NCBI RefSeq assembly: GCF_000685865.1
Contig: NZ_JMKS01000003.1
Span: 1,803,001 to 1,867,000 of the forward strand
Origin: Exiguobacterium antarcticum DSM 14480
Lineage (GTDB): Bacteria > Bacillota > Bacilli > Exiguobacteriales > Exiguobacteriaceae
DNA length: 64,000 bases
Direction: 5' to 3'
Shown: positions 44,223-51,784 of the stretch, in pieces
How the letters are laid out: every line of letters begins with the position of its first letter
Position numbering within the stretch: position 1 is the stretch's first letter
Translations under genes and position numbers: made by a program
Notes under the pieces: model-generated
Databases searched by the model: none
What the model was told of the DNA's origin: nothing
What the model saw: only the letters and a program-made list of their open reading frames with translations

Positions 44223-44552
44223 ATGACTAAGTATTGGTTGAGTATCGTTTTAGCGGCATTTTTTGAAGTCGGCTGGGTCATCGGATTAAAACACGCGGCG
44301 ACACCACTCGAATGGGGGGCGACGATCATCAGTATCATCGTCAGTTTCACCGTTCTGATCAAAGTCAGTAATCATTTACCGGTCGGAACGGTGTACGCGG
44401 TATTCGTTGGGCTTGGAACGGCAGGGACTGTCCTGACAGACATCCTATTGTTTGGTCAATCCGCGTCGATCGTCAAATTGATGCTGATTGTTGTTTTGCT
44501 CGTCGGTGTCATCGGATTGAAGTTAGTCAGTGGGGAGGGTGAAAAACAATGA
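44223..44552 (+). CDS. SMR-family guanidinium exporter subunit 1
   Basis: A 109-residue small multidrug resistance protein with four membrane spans. The conserved Glu is in the first span ([15 protein letters not shown]), as in SugE/Gdx members. It exports guanidinium in exchange for protons. AAGGAGG precedes the ATG. The guanidine riboswitch upstream strongly supports guanidinium rather than general drug export. It overlaps the next gene by four bases. Confidence 0.92.
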   Translation: MTKYWLSIVLAAFFEVGWVIGLKHAATPLEWGATIISIIVSFTVLIKVSNHLPVGTVYAVFVGLGTAGTVLTDILLFGQSASIVKLMLIVVLLVGVIGLKLVSGEGEKQ

Positions 44553-44866
44553 GTTGGTTTTATTTGATTCTCGCAGGATTATTTGAGATGGTTGGTGTCG
44601 TTTTGATCAACACGTTTAATCAACAAAAAAATGCAAAAAATCTTCTGTTGATGTTCGCTGGTTTTGGATTCAGTTTTTTATTCCTGACCTTGGCGATGAA
44701 CGAACTTCCGATGGGAACGGCATATGCAGTCTGGACCGGAATCGGTGCAGCAGGCGGCGCAGTTCTCAGCATGATTTTTTATAAGGAAGCGAAAGATTGG
44801 AAACGGCTGGTCTGTATCGGTTTGATCATCAGTGCGACCATCGGTTTGAAGCTGATTGGAGAATAA
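44549..44866 (+). CDS. SMR-family guanidinium exporter subunit 2
   Basis: A 105-residue partner of the preceding protein, also with four spans and a first-span Glu ([16 protein letters not shown]). The ATGA overlap implies fixed stoichiometry, and paired SMR proteins of this kind (YkkC/YkkD type) form heterodimers. The two proteins differ clearly in charge distribution, fitting an opposite membrane orientation of the two subunits. Confidence 0.92.
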   Translation: MSWFYLILAGLFEMVGVVLINTFNQQKNAKNLLLMFAGFGFSFLFLTLAMNELPMGTAYAVWTGIGAAGGAVLSMIFYKEAKDWKRLVCIGLIISATIGLKLIGE

Positions 44867-44988
44867 ACATAACATTTAGATTACTTTTCCGATCAGAGCC
44901 GACTTAGTGGCATATTTTAGTGTGAAAAAGGAAATACTCCTTATAAGACAGTACGTCATTAAAATCGTGCATAAGGGGATGGATCGGT

Positions 44989-45744
44989 ATGAAGACGAAA
45001 CAGTATATCGGAACGTTTTATAAAGAAGAAGAATTGATCTCGAAAATGGATGAGTTGCATCAGCAAGGTCATCGCGAAGAAGATTTTTATATCATCGTCA
45101 AAGAGAAATCGAATCTGCAACTCGTTCGGAGCCAAATGGACGCGGAGATCGCAACGACGAAACCATCATGGCTTGACCGGATTCGGGGCAATCAGGGACG
45201 CGATCAGGAAGTAGATAGTCTGTTTGGTTCACTGGAGTTACCGGCTGATCAAGTCGAAGTCCATAAAACAGAAGTCGAAGGCGGCGGATTCGTGTTATTA
45301 CTCGAAGTCCAGGACATCCAGTTCGATCCCCATCTGAATACGGACAATACCCATCCGGATGTCAAAGTTCGTTATGGCAGTTATGAAGAAACACGTACGT
45401 CAGAGGATGCCAATTCGAATGCCCAGCTTGGATCAGGGAATCCGCTTGATGTCGATAAGGATTCAAAAGAAGAGCATGCCGAAATTGATCTGCATCGAGC
45501 GGGTACAGATAAGATGCCGCAAGATGAACAAGCGATTGATCACGCAAAGCTTAATGGAGACCGCGAACCGAACATTGCGATGCGGCGTGATGATGACTTC
45601 AAACGTCCCGAGTGGGAAGAACAAAAAGCACGTCACGAAGACAAGGATGAAGATGAAAAACAAGAGCTTCATCGTCCGAACCGTTCGGCAGACCACTCAG
45701 ATGATCTGGCGAAACAAGATCATGGGAATGATTTGGATCGTTAA
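44989..45744 (+). CDS. YflT-domain (general stress 17M-like) protein with acidic tail
   Basis: A 251-residue protein. The N-terminal 105 residues form a YflT/heat-induced stress domain (YIGTFYKEEELISKMDELHQQGHREEDFYIIV). The remaining 140 residues are very hydrophilic, rich in Asp, Glu, Lys, His and Asn, and probably disordered. In B. subtilis, YflT belongs to the general stress regulon; no clear SigB promoter is seen here. AAGGGG lies before the ATG. The molecular role is unknown. Confidence 0.8.
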   Translation: MKTKQYIGTFYKEEELISKMDELHQQGHREEDFYIIVKEKSNLQLVRSQMDAEIATTKPSWLDRIRGNQGRDQEVDSLFGSLELPADQVEVHKTEVEGGGFVLLLEVQDIQFDPHLNTDNTHPDVKVRYGSYEETRTSEDANSNAQLGSGNPLDVDKDSKEEHAEIDLHRAGTDKMPQDEQAIDHAKLNGDREPNIAMRRDDDFKRPEWEEQKARHEDKDEDEKQELHRPNRSADHSDDLAKQDHGNDLDR

Positions 45745-45753
45745 AAAATAAAA

Positions 45754-45822
45754 ACGGAGTGCTCTAAGCACTCCGTCAACATCAAACGATGTTCACTTTA
45801 CCTGTGAGCATCGTTTTGTTTT
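45754..45822. terminator. Two consecutive hairpins between converging genes
   Basis: ACGGAGTGCT/AGCACTCCGT (45754-45776) is followed by AAACGATG/CATCGTTT (45784-45816) with TTGTTTTT after it. The first is symmetric; the second has its T run on the plus strand. Confidence 0.75.
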
Positions 45823-46647
45823 TCATTTTTTATGCATCTCGTCCGGATTCGAACCGGTCCGTTCATCCCGGTTCAGCTGATCGATTTGCTTCATGTCATC
45901 AGACGATAAAACAAAATCAAAGACATCTAAATTTTCTTGAATCCGGTTTGGTGTGACGGATTTTGGAATCGCGATGATGTCATGCTGCAGGTGCCACCGT
46001 AAAATGACTTGAGCCGGTGTTTTGGCGTGACGTGTCGCGATGTCTGTGATGACAGGCTCCGTTAAGGCGTCGCGTCCTTTCATTAAAGGACTCCATGCTT
46101 CGACGACAATTCCGTTTTTCTGACAAAAATCACGAATCGCTTTTTGGCTCAAGAACGGATGCAGTTCAATCTGATTGACGGCAGGGACAATCGTTCCTTC
46201 TTCGAGAATCCGCTTGAGATGCGGGATGTGGAAGTTTGAGACACCGATGGCTTTGGTTTTTCCTTCTGCATAGAGGTGCTCGAGGGCCCGCCACGTGTCC
46301 ATATATAAATCCTCATCCGGCATCGGCCAGTGAATCAAATACAGATCGACATAGTCGACACCTAATTTTTGAATGCTCGTTTCAAAAGCGGTCAGCGTTT
46401 CCTCATAACCTTGATCCTTGTTCCAGACTTTCGTCGTCAAAAAGATATCTTTCCGCGGAATCCCCGAATCTCGTAAAGCGCGTCCGACACCGGCTTCGTT
46501 TTCATAAATCATCGCGGTATCAATCGAACGGTAACCTGCCCGTAAAGCTTCGAGTACGGCCTCATAGACGTCTTGTTCAGGAACTTTAAACACACCATAA
46601 CCCAGTTGTGGCATGACAAGTCCATTGTTTAATGTGATGTAATCCAT
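45823..46647 (-). CDS. Aldo/keto reductase
   Basis: A 274-residue NADPH-dependent aldo/keto reductase. GYRSIDTAMIYENEAGVG holds the catalytic Asp and Tyr, TKVWNKDQGY the Lys, and YLIHWPMP the His. IPKSVTPNRIQENLDVF near the end binds the cofactor phosphate. It resembles the YvgN/YtbE group that reduces methylglyoxal and other carbonyls. The ATG follows AAAGGGGG; the upstream TTG is too close to it. Confidence 0.93.
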   Translation of the reverse strand: MDYITLNNGLVMPQLGYGVFKVPEQDVYEAVLEALRAGYRSIDTAMIYENEAGVGRALRDSGIPRKDIFLTTKVWNKDQGYEETLTAFETSIQKLGVDYVDLYLIHWPMPDEDLYMDTWRALEHLYAEGKTKAIGVSNFHIPHLKRILEEGTIVPAVNQIELHPFLSQKAIRDFCQKNGIVVEAWSPLMKGRDALTEPVITDIATRHAKTPAQVILRWHLQHDIIAIPKSVTPNRIQENLDVFDFVLSSDDMKQIDQLNRDERTGSNPDEMHKK

Positions 46648-46729
46648 CAAAATTTCCCCCTTTGGATGACAAATCTGTACTCACTTCAGTGTACGCCTTC
46701 CGTTACGGAAAATCGAATCAAACGAAGGG

Positions 46730-46758
46730 TTGAACCAGGGGACGGATTTCCGTATACT
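46730..46758 (+). promoter_or_regulatory. Promoter of the Fe-ADH gene
   Basis: -35 TTGAAC (46730-46735), a 17-bp spacer and -10 TATACT (46753-46758), 33 bases before the ATG. Confidence 0.7.
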
Positions 46759-46791
46759 GAGCGTTAACAAATAATGGAATGAGGGGTCAGG

Positions 46792-47817
46792 ATGATTCGT
46801 CAAGCAGTCTTACAATACATACACGAAGAACGCGCAGTTGACCGTCTAACGGAATTGTTAGCGGGAAGAAAAACCGTCATGATTCACGGAGAGAAGGCGC
46901 TGCAAGCGGCCTCACCGTATTTAGGAAAATTCCCTACACTTGTTTTCCGTGGGCACTGTACGGATGAACAAGTCGGACAGCTCGTAGATGCATGTGAGAC
47001 CTATGAAATCATCATTGCTCTCGGTGGCGGTTCCGTCATTGATACGGCAAAACAAGTGGCCGTCAAACGGAATTGTCCCTTGATTGTCATTCCGACGATC
47101 GTCTCGAACTGTGCCCCATGGACACCCCTTAGTGTCATGTACGACGAACGGGGGCAGTATCTTCGTTTCGATACGATTCCCGTCGTCATCGAAGCGTTAT
47201 TGCTCGACCACCGGATTTTAGCAGCCAGTCCATATGATTATTTTGTTGCCGGACTCGTTGATACGTTAGCCAAGTGGTATGAGGCACGCGCTCTCAGCGG
47301 CACGACGGCAGACGATCCGGTTGTCGAGTCCGCACTGCGGATGGCAGAACACTGTAAAGAGCTGATTTTGCGGACGCCGATCAGTCCGGAACAATTTAAG
47401 GACTATCCGTCATCGATTCAATATCTGGTGGAGACGGTCATTCCCCTTGCCGGAAGTGTCGGTGGATTCGGTGACGAAGCAACACGGGGAGCAATTGGTC
47501 ATGGTATCCACAATGCGTTGTCTCCGTTTCCTTCGACGCATCGGATGCTGCATGGAAGTAAGGTCGGATATGGGCTGTTGATTCAAGAGTTGTTGCTCGG
47601 ACAGACGGAGTCCTATGCAGAATTGCAGCACTATTTAGTAACCAATCAGCAACCGACGACGAGTGCACAACTCGGATTGACGGAGGCAGAACGGCAAAAA
47701 ATAGCAGAGCGGATTGGCCAGGAGCCGCTTTGTCAGTTGATCAAAACGGATTTGTCCCCGGAAACAGTTCTTTCAATTTTAATGAAAAACGACCAGCACG
47801 TTGCGTACGCTCGTTGA
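46792..47817 (+). CDS. Iron-containing alcohol dehydrogenase family protein
   Basis: A 341-residue member of the Fe-ADH/glycerol dehydrogenase superfamily. The NAD-binding loop is IALGGGSVIDTAK. Likely metal ligands are in AGLVDTLAKWYEA and ATRGAIGHGIHNAL. VIPTIVSNCAPWTPLSVMYDERG is conserved with the YbdH/HcxA subgroup. It is a cytoplasmic oxidoreductase; its natural substrate is not known. A bidirectional terminator follows. Confidence 0.87.
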   Translation: MIRQAVLQYIHEERAVDRLTELLAGRKTVMIHGEKALQAASPYLGKFPTLVFRGHCTDEQVGQLVDACETYEIIIALGGGSVIDTAKQVAVKRNCPLIVIPTIVSNCAPWTPLSVMYDERGQYLRFDTIPVVIEALLLDHRILAASPYDYFVAGLVDTLAKWYEARALSGTTADDPVVESALRMAEHCKELILRTPISPEQFKDYPSSIQYLVETVIPLAGSVGGFGDEATRGAIGHGIHNALSPFPSTHRMLHGSKVGYGLLIQELLLGQTESYAELQHYLVTNQQPTTSAQLGLTEAERQKIAERIGQEPLCQLIKTDLSPETVLSILMKNDQHVAYAR

Positions 47818-47830
47818 AGCAGGTACGAAA

Positions 47831-47880
47831 TAAAAAGCAAATCCGACGCCCGAATTGACCGGGAATAGGATTTGCTTTTC
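47831..47880. terminator. Bidirectional terminator
   Basis: AAAAAGCAAATCC pairs with GGATTTGCTTTTC around an inner CCCG/CGGG pair. It lies between two convergent genes. Confidence 0.85.
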
Positions 47881-47884
47881 TTGA

Positions 47885-48850
47885 TTACTGTGCTTTGGCA
47901 AATTCAGAATAAGGCGCAGGACGACCAAGCAGATAACCTTGTCCGAAGTCAAAACCAAGTTCGCGGCATAAGTCGAGCTCTTCCTGGCGTTCGATGCCTT
48001 CCGCGAGGATTTGAATCCCCATCTCTTTTGTTAAGTGACGTGCTTTTCGTAAAAAGGTTTCATTTTCAGCTACCGTATCACAATGGGAGATGAAGTCACG
48101 ATCGATTTTGATGTAGTCCGGTTGCAGGAGGGACAACATATCGAGTGTCGAGAAGCCCGCTCCGACGTCGTCGAGCGCCACTTGGATCCCTTGTTTCTTA
48201 TACTGTTCGAAGACGTGTTTCAAATGATTGACGTCTTCAATTTTTTCCGTTTCAACGACTTCAAACACAAGCCGGCTTGGATCCACATTATACCGTTCGA
48301 CGATCTCGAACGTATGGCGAAGGCAATATTCCGGGTTGTAGATGGTCGAAGGAAGGAAATTGATAAACGTTTTTTCTGTCCCGCCAACTAAATGTGTCGC
48401 ACGAATGGCCTCTTCGCGAGCACGTTGGTCGAGTCTTGAATGGAGACCCATCTTCGAAGCCGTCGAAAACAGCAAACCAGGTGACATGGAAACGTTTTGG
48501 TCCGCGGCTCGAAGTAATGCTTCGTTAGCGAACAGCGTGTTGTCTTGAATGTTGAAGATGGGTTGTAAATGACTGGTCATGACGCCGTTCTGGATAAAGT
48601 CAATCGTCTGCCGGTGACGCACCTGCTCGAGTAAAACCGAGGCGGCAAGCACCGGAGTGACGAGGCGAGAACCAGTTGCCCGGCAGGAGACCGGGAAATC
48701 TGCAATCCGTAACGTCGATTCGAGTAATTGCTCCAGTTGTTCAAAGGAATCATAAGAAACCACTTCGGATTCAGGTGACTGGATATGTAGGGAACCAGTC
48801 TCAATAAAGCGGATTGTCGTAGTACATTCAGCGCAAGGATGCCATATCAA
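47885..48850 (-). CDS. EAL-domain cyclic-di-GMP phosphodiesterase
   Basis: A protein of about 321 residues. The N-terminal 90 residues start with IWHPCAEC, a possible metal-binding His-x-Cys-x-x-Cys. The EAL domain follows (residues about 90-310). Active-site elements are intact: NEALLR (EAL), FINFLPS (Asn), FEVVETE (Glu), DDVGAGFS (DD), KIDRDF (Lys) and AEGIE. It should hydrolyse c-di-GMP. AGGAGAGGTGG is 7 nt before TTG 48850; the ATG at 48886 lies upstream of that ribosome-binding site, so TTG is preferred. No transmembrane region is seen. Confidence 0.85.
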   Translation of the reverse strand: MIWHPCAECTTTIRFIETGSLHIQSPESEVVSYDSFEQLEQLLESTLRIADFPVSCRATGSRLVTPVLAASVLLEQVRHRQTIDFIQNGVMTSHLQPIFNIQDNTLFANEALLRAADQNVSMSPGLLFSTASKMGLHSRLDQRAREEAIRATHLVGGTEKTFINFLPSTIYNPEYCLRHTFEIVERYNVDPSRLVFEVVETEKIEDVNHLKHVFEQYKKQGIQVALDDVGAGFSTLDMLSLLQPDYIKIDRDFISHCDTVAENETFLRKARHLTKEMGIQILAEGIERQEELDLCRELGFDFGQGYLLGRPAPYSEFAKAQ

Positions 48851-48980
48851 TAGATTTCCACCTCTCCTAGTAAAATACATTTTCAAAAGATGTATTTATT
48901 AAATTAGTTAAACTCTTTACCCGAAGATAATCCATCGCTAAACCGGATATCAACTATTTGTCCTTCTATTGACCAAACTA

Positions 48981-49030
48981 AAAAAAGAGATAGGTGAATT
49001 CGTCTAAGAAACGAATTCTCTATCTCTTTT
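48981..49030. terminator. Bidirectional hairpin
   Basis: AAAAAGAGATAG-GTGAATTCGT pairs with ACGAATTC-TCTATCTCTTTT. It lies between the DUF1294 gene stop and the start region of the EAL gene, on the minus strand of both. It could end the DUF1294 unit. Confidence 0.65.
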
Positions 49031-49059
49031 ATCGGTATCTGTCGATTGATTCTAAAGGA

Positions 49060-49332
49060 CTAAAGTCGCATCCACAAAATCCAGGCGGTCAGATGAAGCA
49101 GTAAAGCAAGTGGAACAAACAATTGAAACTTCGCTGTCCGCGTTTTATGGCGGACAAGTTGCATCGCAAGTAACGTACCAAGTGCTCCACCAAGGAAAGC
49201 GATCGTTAATAAGGTGGCTTCCGGTGTCCGCCATGCCCGGTGTTTCGCCTGACGTTTATCCCGCCACATCGAAACGAAACCAATCCCGGTCATGATGCTG
49301 TAAAACAGAAGAATAATGGAGAAGGGTGTCAT
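49060..49332 (-). CDS. DUF1294 membrane protein
   Basis: A 90-residue protein with three hydrophobic segments and the DUF1294 hallmark DKRQAKHRAWRTPEATLL followed by GGALGTLLAMQLVRHKT. No function is known for the family. It lies eight bases after the TPM-domain gene and may share its transcript. Confidence 0.85.
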   Translation of the reverse strand: MTPFSIILLFYSIMTGIGFVSMWRDKRQAKHRAWRTPEATLLTIAFLGGALGTLLAMQLVRHKTRTAKFQLFVPLALLLHLTAWILWMRL

Positions 49333-49340
49333 TCGATACC

Positions 49341-50078
49341 TTACCTTTCTGCGCCGCCGCCGCCGGAACTGCCCCCGCCGCCACGACTTCCACCACCGCC
49401 ACCGCCGCCACGCATAATGGCAGAGAAGATGTTGATGATGGCAAAGAAGAACATTCCGCCGGTGAACTTCATGTCAAGAAGCAGCAACAGGACAAGTCCG
49501 GCGCCAATCAGGACTTTTGCCCAGGTACTTAAACCGCCGTCAGCACTCTTTTTGACCGGATCCTGCGATTCAAGCGATTGTTCTTTTGAGATGACGCTGA
49601 CGACGGCTTTATACGTTTCAGAAGCCGCCTTACCATAGTCCCCTTGGTCGCGGTAGGGGACCGCATACTGATCAAGAATCCGTCCGGCAGTGATATCGGT
49701 CAGAATTCCTTCCAATTTATAGCCGACTTCGATCCGGAAATTTCGGTCTTTTTCGTTTGGAGCGACGACGACTAAAATGCCGTTATCTTTTCCGGCCTGT
49801 CCAATGCCTTGTGCCCGGAAGGTTTCATTGGCATACGTGCTTAAATCTTGTCCTTTTAAATCCGGCACAGTCTTGAGCACAACCTGTGCCGTTGTATATT
49901 GTTCGAGTTCTTGCCCGAGACGAGCGAGTTCCGCTTCTTCCGACGCGGTCAGCAGCTGTGCATCATCCTGGATGAAGAATGCTGCGCCCGTGCGTTCTGA
50001 CACGGCTTCGGCAGTCGGAGTCAGAAGGAAGAAGACGAGGAACGCGGTGAAAAGCAGTCGCGTTCGTCGCCAAATCAT
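49341..50078 (-). CDS. TPM-domain (YgcG-like) membrane-anchored protein
   Basis: A 245-residue protein. It has a signal peptide (LLFTAFLVFFLLTPTAEA), a TPM domain (residues about 30-170) containing DDAQLLTASEEAELARL, and VVVAPNEKDRNFRIEVGYKLEG. A transmembrane segment follows, then a Gly/Ser-rich tail ending in GGGGAER. TPM proteins are linked to membrane protein quality control and phosphatase-like activity. It overlaps lemA by four bases, the usual LemA-TPM pairing. Confidence 0.88.
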   Translation of the reverse strand: MIWRRTRLLFTAFLVFFLLTPTAEAVSERTGAAFFIQDDAQLLTASEEAELARLGQELEQYTTAQVVLKTVPDLKGQDLSTYANETFRAQGIGQAGKDNGILVVVAPNEKDRNFRIEVGYKLEGILTDITAGRILDQYAVPYRDQGDYGKAASETYKAVVSVISKEQSLESQDPVKKSADGGLSTWAKVLIGAGLVLLLLLDMKFTGGMFFFAIINIFSAIMRGGGGGGGSRGGGGSSGGGGAER

Positions 50079-50668
50079 TTCGAGTCACTATTGAAGTCGA
50101 CCGTTGGGTTTTCACGGTCACTGTCTGAGATTTCATAATATGGTTTTTTCTCAAAACCAAACGCCGAAGCATAAAGCGAAGTTGGGAAACTGCGACGTTT
50201 TTTATTATAGACGGTCACGGCGTCATTATAATCCTTACGGGCGATACCGAGACGATTTTCCGTTCCTTCGAGTGTATCCATCAACGATTGGAACCGTTCA
50301 CTTGATTTGAGTTCCGGATACGTCGTTTGCAAGGCAATCAGTCCGCGAAGTGAAGACGTGACTTGCTGATCGGCTTCGATCCGCTGTTCCGTCGAAGCGG
50401 CCCGTGCGAGACCAGCTTGTGCCTCAGCAATATCACCATACACTTTTTGTTCCTGACCGGCGACACCTTTGACGGTTTCGACGAGATTCGGAATTAAATC
50501 CGCTCGGCGTTTGATTTGGTTATCGACTTGCGACCACTTATTTGAAACATCTTCTTCGACATTGACGAGACTGTTGTATTGTCCGATTGCTAAAAAGGCA
50601 ATCAGGACGACGACAGCAATCCCGATGATAAGAGGTAACTTGGAACCTCCACGATTTCTACGTGCCAT
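50075..50668 (-). CDS. lemA: LemA-family protein
   Basis: A 197-residue protein with one N-terminal membrane segment (IIGIAVVVLIAFLAIG) and a long helical LemA domain (YNSLVNVEEDVSNKWSQVDNQIKRRADLIPNLVETVKG). GTG at 50680 lies inside the AAGGAGTG ribosome-binding site, so ATG 50668 is chosen. LemA and TPM proteins are encoded together in many bacteria and act at the membrane; their exact task is unresolved. Confidence 0.92.
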   Translation of the reverse strand: MARRNRGGSKLPLIIGIAVVVLIAFLAIGQYNSLVNVEEDVSNKWSQVDNQIKRRADLIPNLVETVKGVAGQEQKVYGDIAEAQAGLARAASTEQRIEADQQVTSSLRGLIALQTTYPELKSSERFQSLMDTLEGTENRLGIARKDYNDAVTVYNKKRRSFPTSLYASAFGFEKKPYYEISDSDRENPTVDFNSDSK

Positions 50669-50740
50669 AAATTCGTTCACTCCTTTTTCTGTATCTCATC
50701 TGTATATACCCTAATCCCTTCAATTAGTTTCACGAAAATG

Positions 50741-50770
50741 AAAAAAACCATCAGCGTCTGCTGACAGTTT
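50741..50770 (-). terminator. Terminator after uppP
   Basis: On the minus strand CTGTCAGC pairs (with wobbles) to GCTGATGG, followed by seven T residues. Confidence 0.75.
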
Positions 50771-50776
50771 TCAGGA

Positions 50777-51613
50777 TTACATGTAGACGATGACGGCGAG
50801 AATCGTTGCTAAGACCAGACGATAGATCGCAAACGGGACAAGCTTGATCTTATTAATCAGTTTCAGGAAGAAACGAATCGACAGTAAGGCGAATGCGAAT
50901 GAGGCGATGAAGCCGACTGCATAAAAACCAAGGTCTCCAGCATTGATATATTGCCAGTTCTTGACGAGTGATAAGGCACTTGCACCGAACATGATCGGGA
51001 CGGCCATGATGAACGTAAAGTCAGCCGCTGTCCGGTGATTCATCCCGAGGAACACCCCTCCGGAAATCGTCGAACCGGACCGCGAGAAGCCCGGCCAAAG
51101 CGAGATACACTGGAAGAGACCGATCAGAGCCGCTTGGCGGTAAGAAATCTGATCGAGTGTCGTCGTTTTTGGTTCTTTTGGTCCAAGTTTATCCGCTGCA
51201 ATCATCAGGATCGCACCGGCTGCAAGACCGATGATGACGGTATCAATCGAGAACAGGTTCTCGTCGATGAAGTCTTCAAACAGCAGACCGAGAACGGCTG
51301 CCGGGAGTAAACCGATCAGGACGTGACGTAATTTCAGTTTGTGTGTCCCAGACGCGTCATGTTCCCCTTCGATCTTATAGAGACCAATCAGGCTGAACAA
51401 CCGTTTCCAAAAGACGACGATGACGGCGAGGATTGATCCCAGCTGGATGACGATCTTAAACGTATTCGCGGAATACTGACCTAAGAATTCTGATGTCTGA
51501 AGCCACATATCGTCAACGATGATCATATGTCCGGTTGAGGAAACAGGCGCGAATTCCGTCATCCCTTCGACGAAACCGAGTAAAAGTGCTTTAAGTAATT
51601 CAATGATAGTCAT
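50777..51613 (-). CDS. uppP: Undecaprenyl-diphosphatase
   Basis: A 278-residue integral membrane BacA/UppP enzyme that recycles undecaprenyl pyrophosphate for wall synthesis. The N-terminal signature GFVEGMTEFAPVSSTGHMI and the second motif WPGFSRSGSTISGG are both present, with seven to eight spans. Its action also gives bacitracin tolerance in the family. GAAGGAG precedes ATG 51613. Confidence 0.95.
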   Translation of the reverse strand: MTIIELLKALLLGFVEGMTEFAPVSSTGHMIIVDDMWLQTSEFLGQYSANTFKIVIQLGSILAVIVVFWKRLFSLIGLYKIEGEHDASGTHKLKLRHVLIGLLPAAVLGLLFEDFIDENLFSIDTVIIGLAAGAILMIAADKLGPKEPKTTTLDQISYRQAALIGLFQCISLWPGFSRSGSTISGGVFLGMNHRTAADFTFIMAVPIMFGASALSLVKNWQYINAGDLGFYAVGFIASFAFALLSIRFFLKLINKIKLVPFAIYRLVLATILAVIVYM

Positions 51614-51750
51614 GTTATTCTCCTTCTATATTTTTCTAATTAAAAACATATCATGTTTTATTCTTCTGAGATAGAACTAATCGAAATATCGGGCGCAAGT
51701 CTGAGAAAAATGTGACTTGTTGAAAAATCAAAAAGAGCGTAAACTATTCT

Positions 51751-51774
51751 TATAATCAAACAATCGTTTGAATG
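51751..51774 (+). promoter_or_regulatory. -10 element and CadC-like operator of the metal ATPase gene
   Basis: TATAAT (51751-51756) is followed directly by TCAAAC-AATC-GTTTGA (51756-51771) and then ATGAGG. The layout resembles the ArsR-family CadC operator of staphylococcal cad operons, which has CAAAT and TTTGAATGA arms. No good -35 is seen. The regulator gene is not in the window. Confidence 0.5.
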
Positions 51775-51784
51775 AGGTGAGAAG

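Noticed and set aside
44881-44988. Possible SigB promoter before the YflT gene
   Set aside because: No GTTTAA/GGGTAT pair at the right spacing was found.
49256-49444. Alanine-rich and proline-rich frames opposite the TPM gene end
   Set aside because: They come from the Gly/Ser-rich tail codons read in other frames; low complexity explains them.
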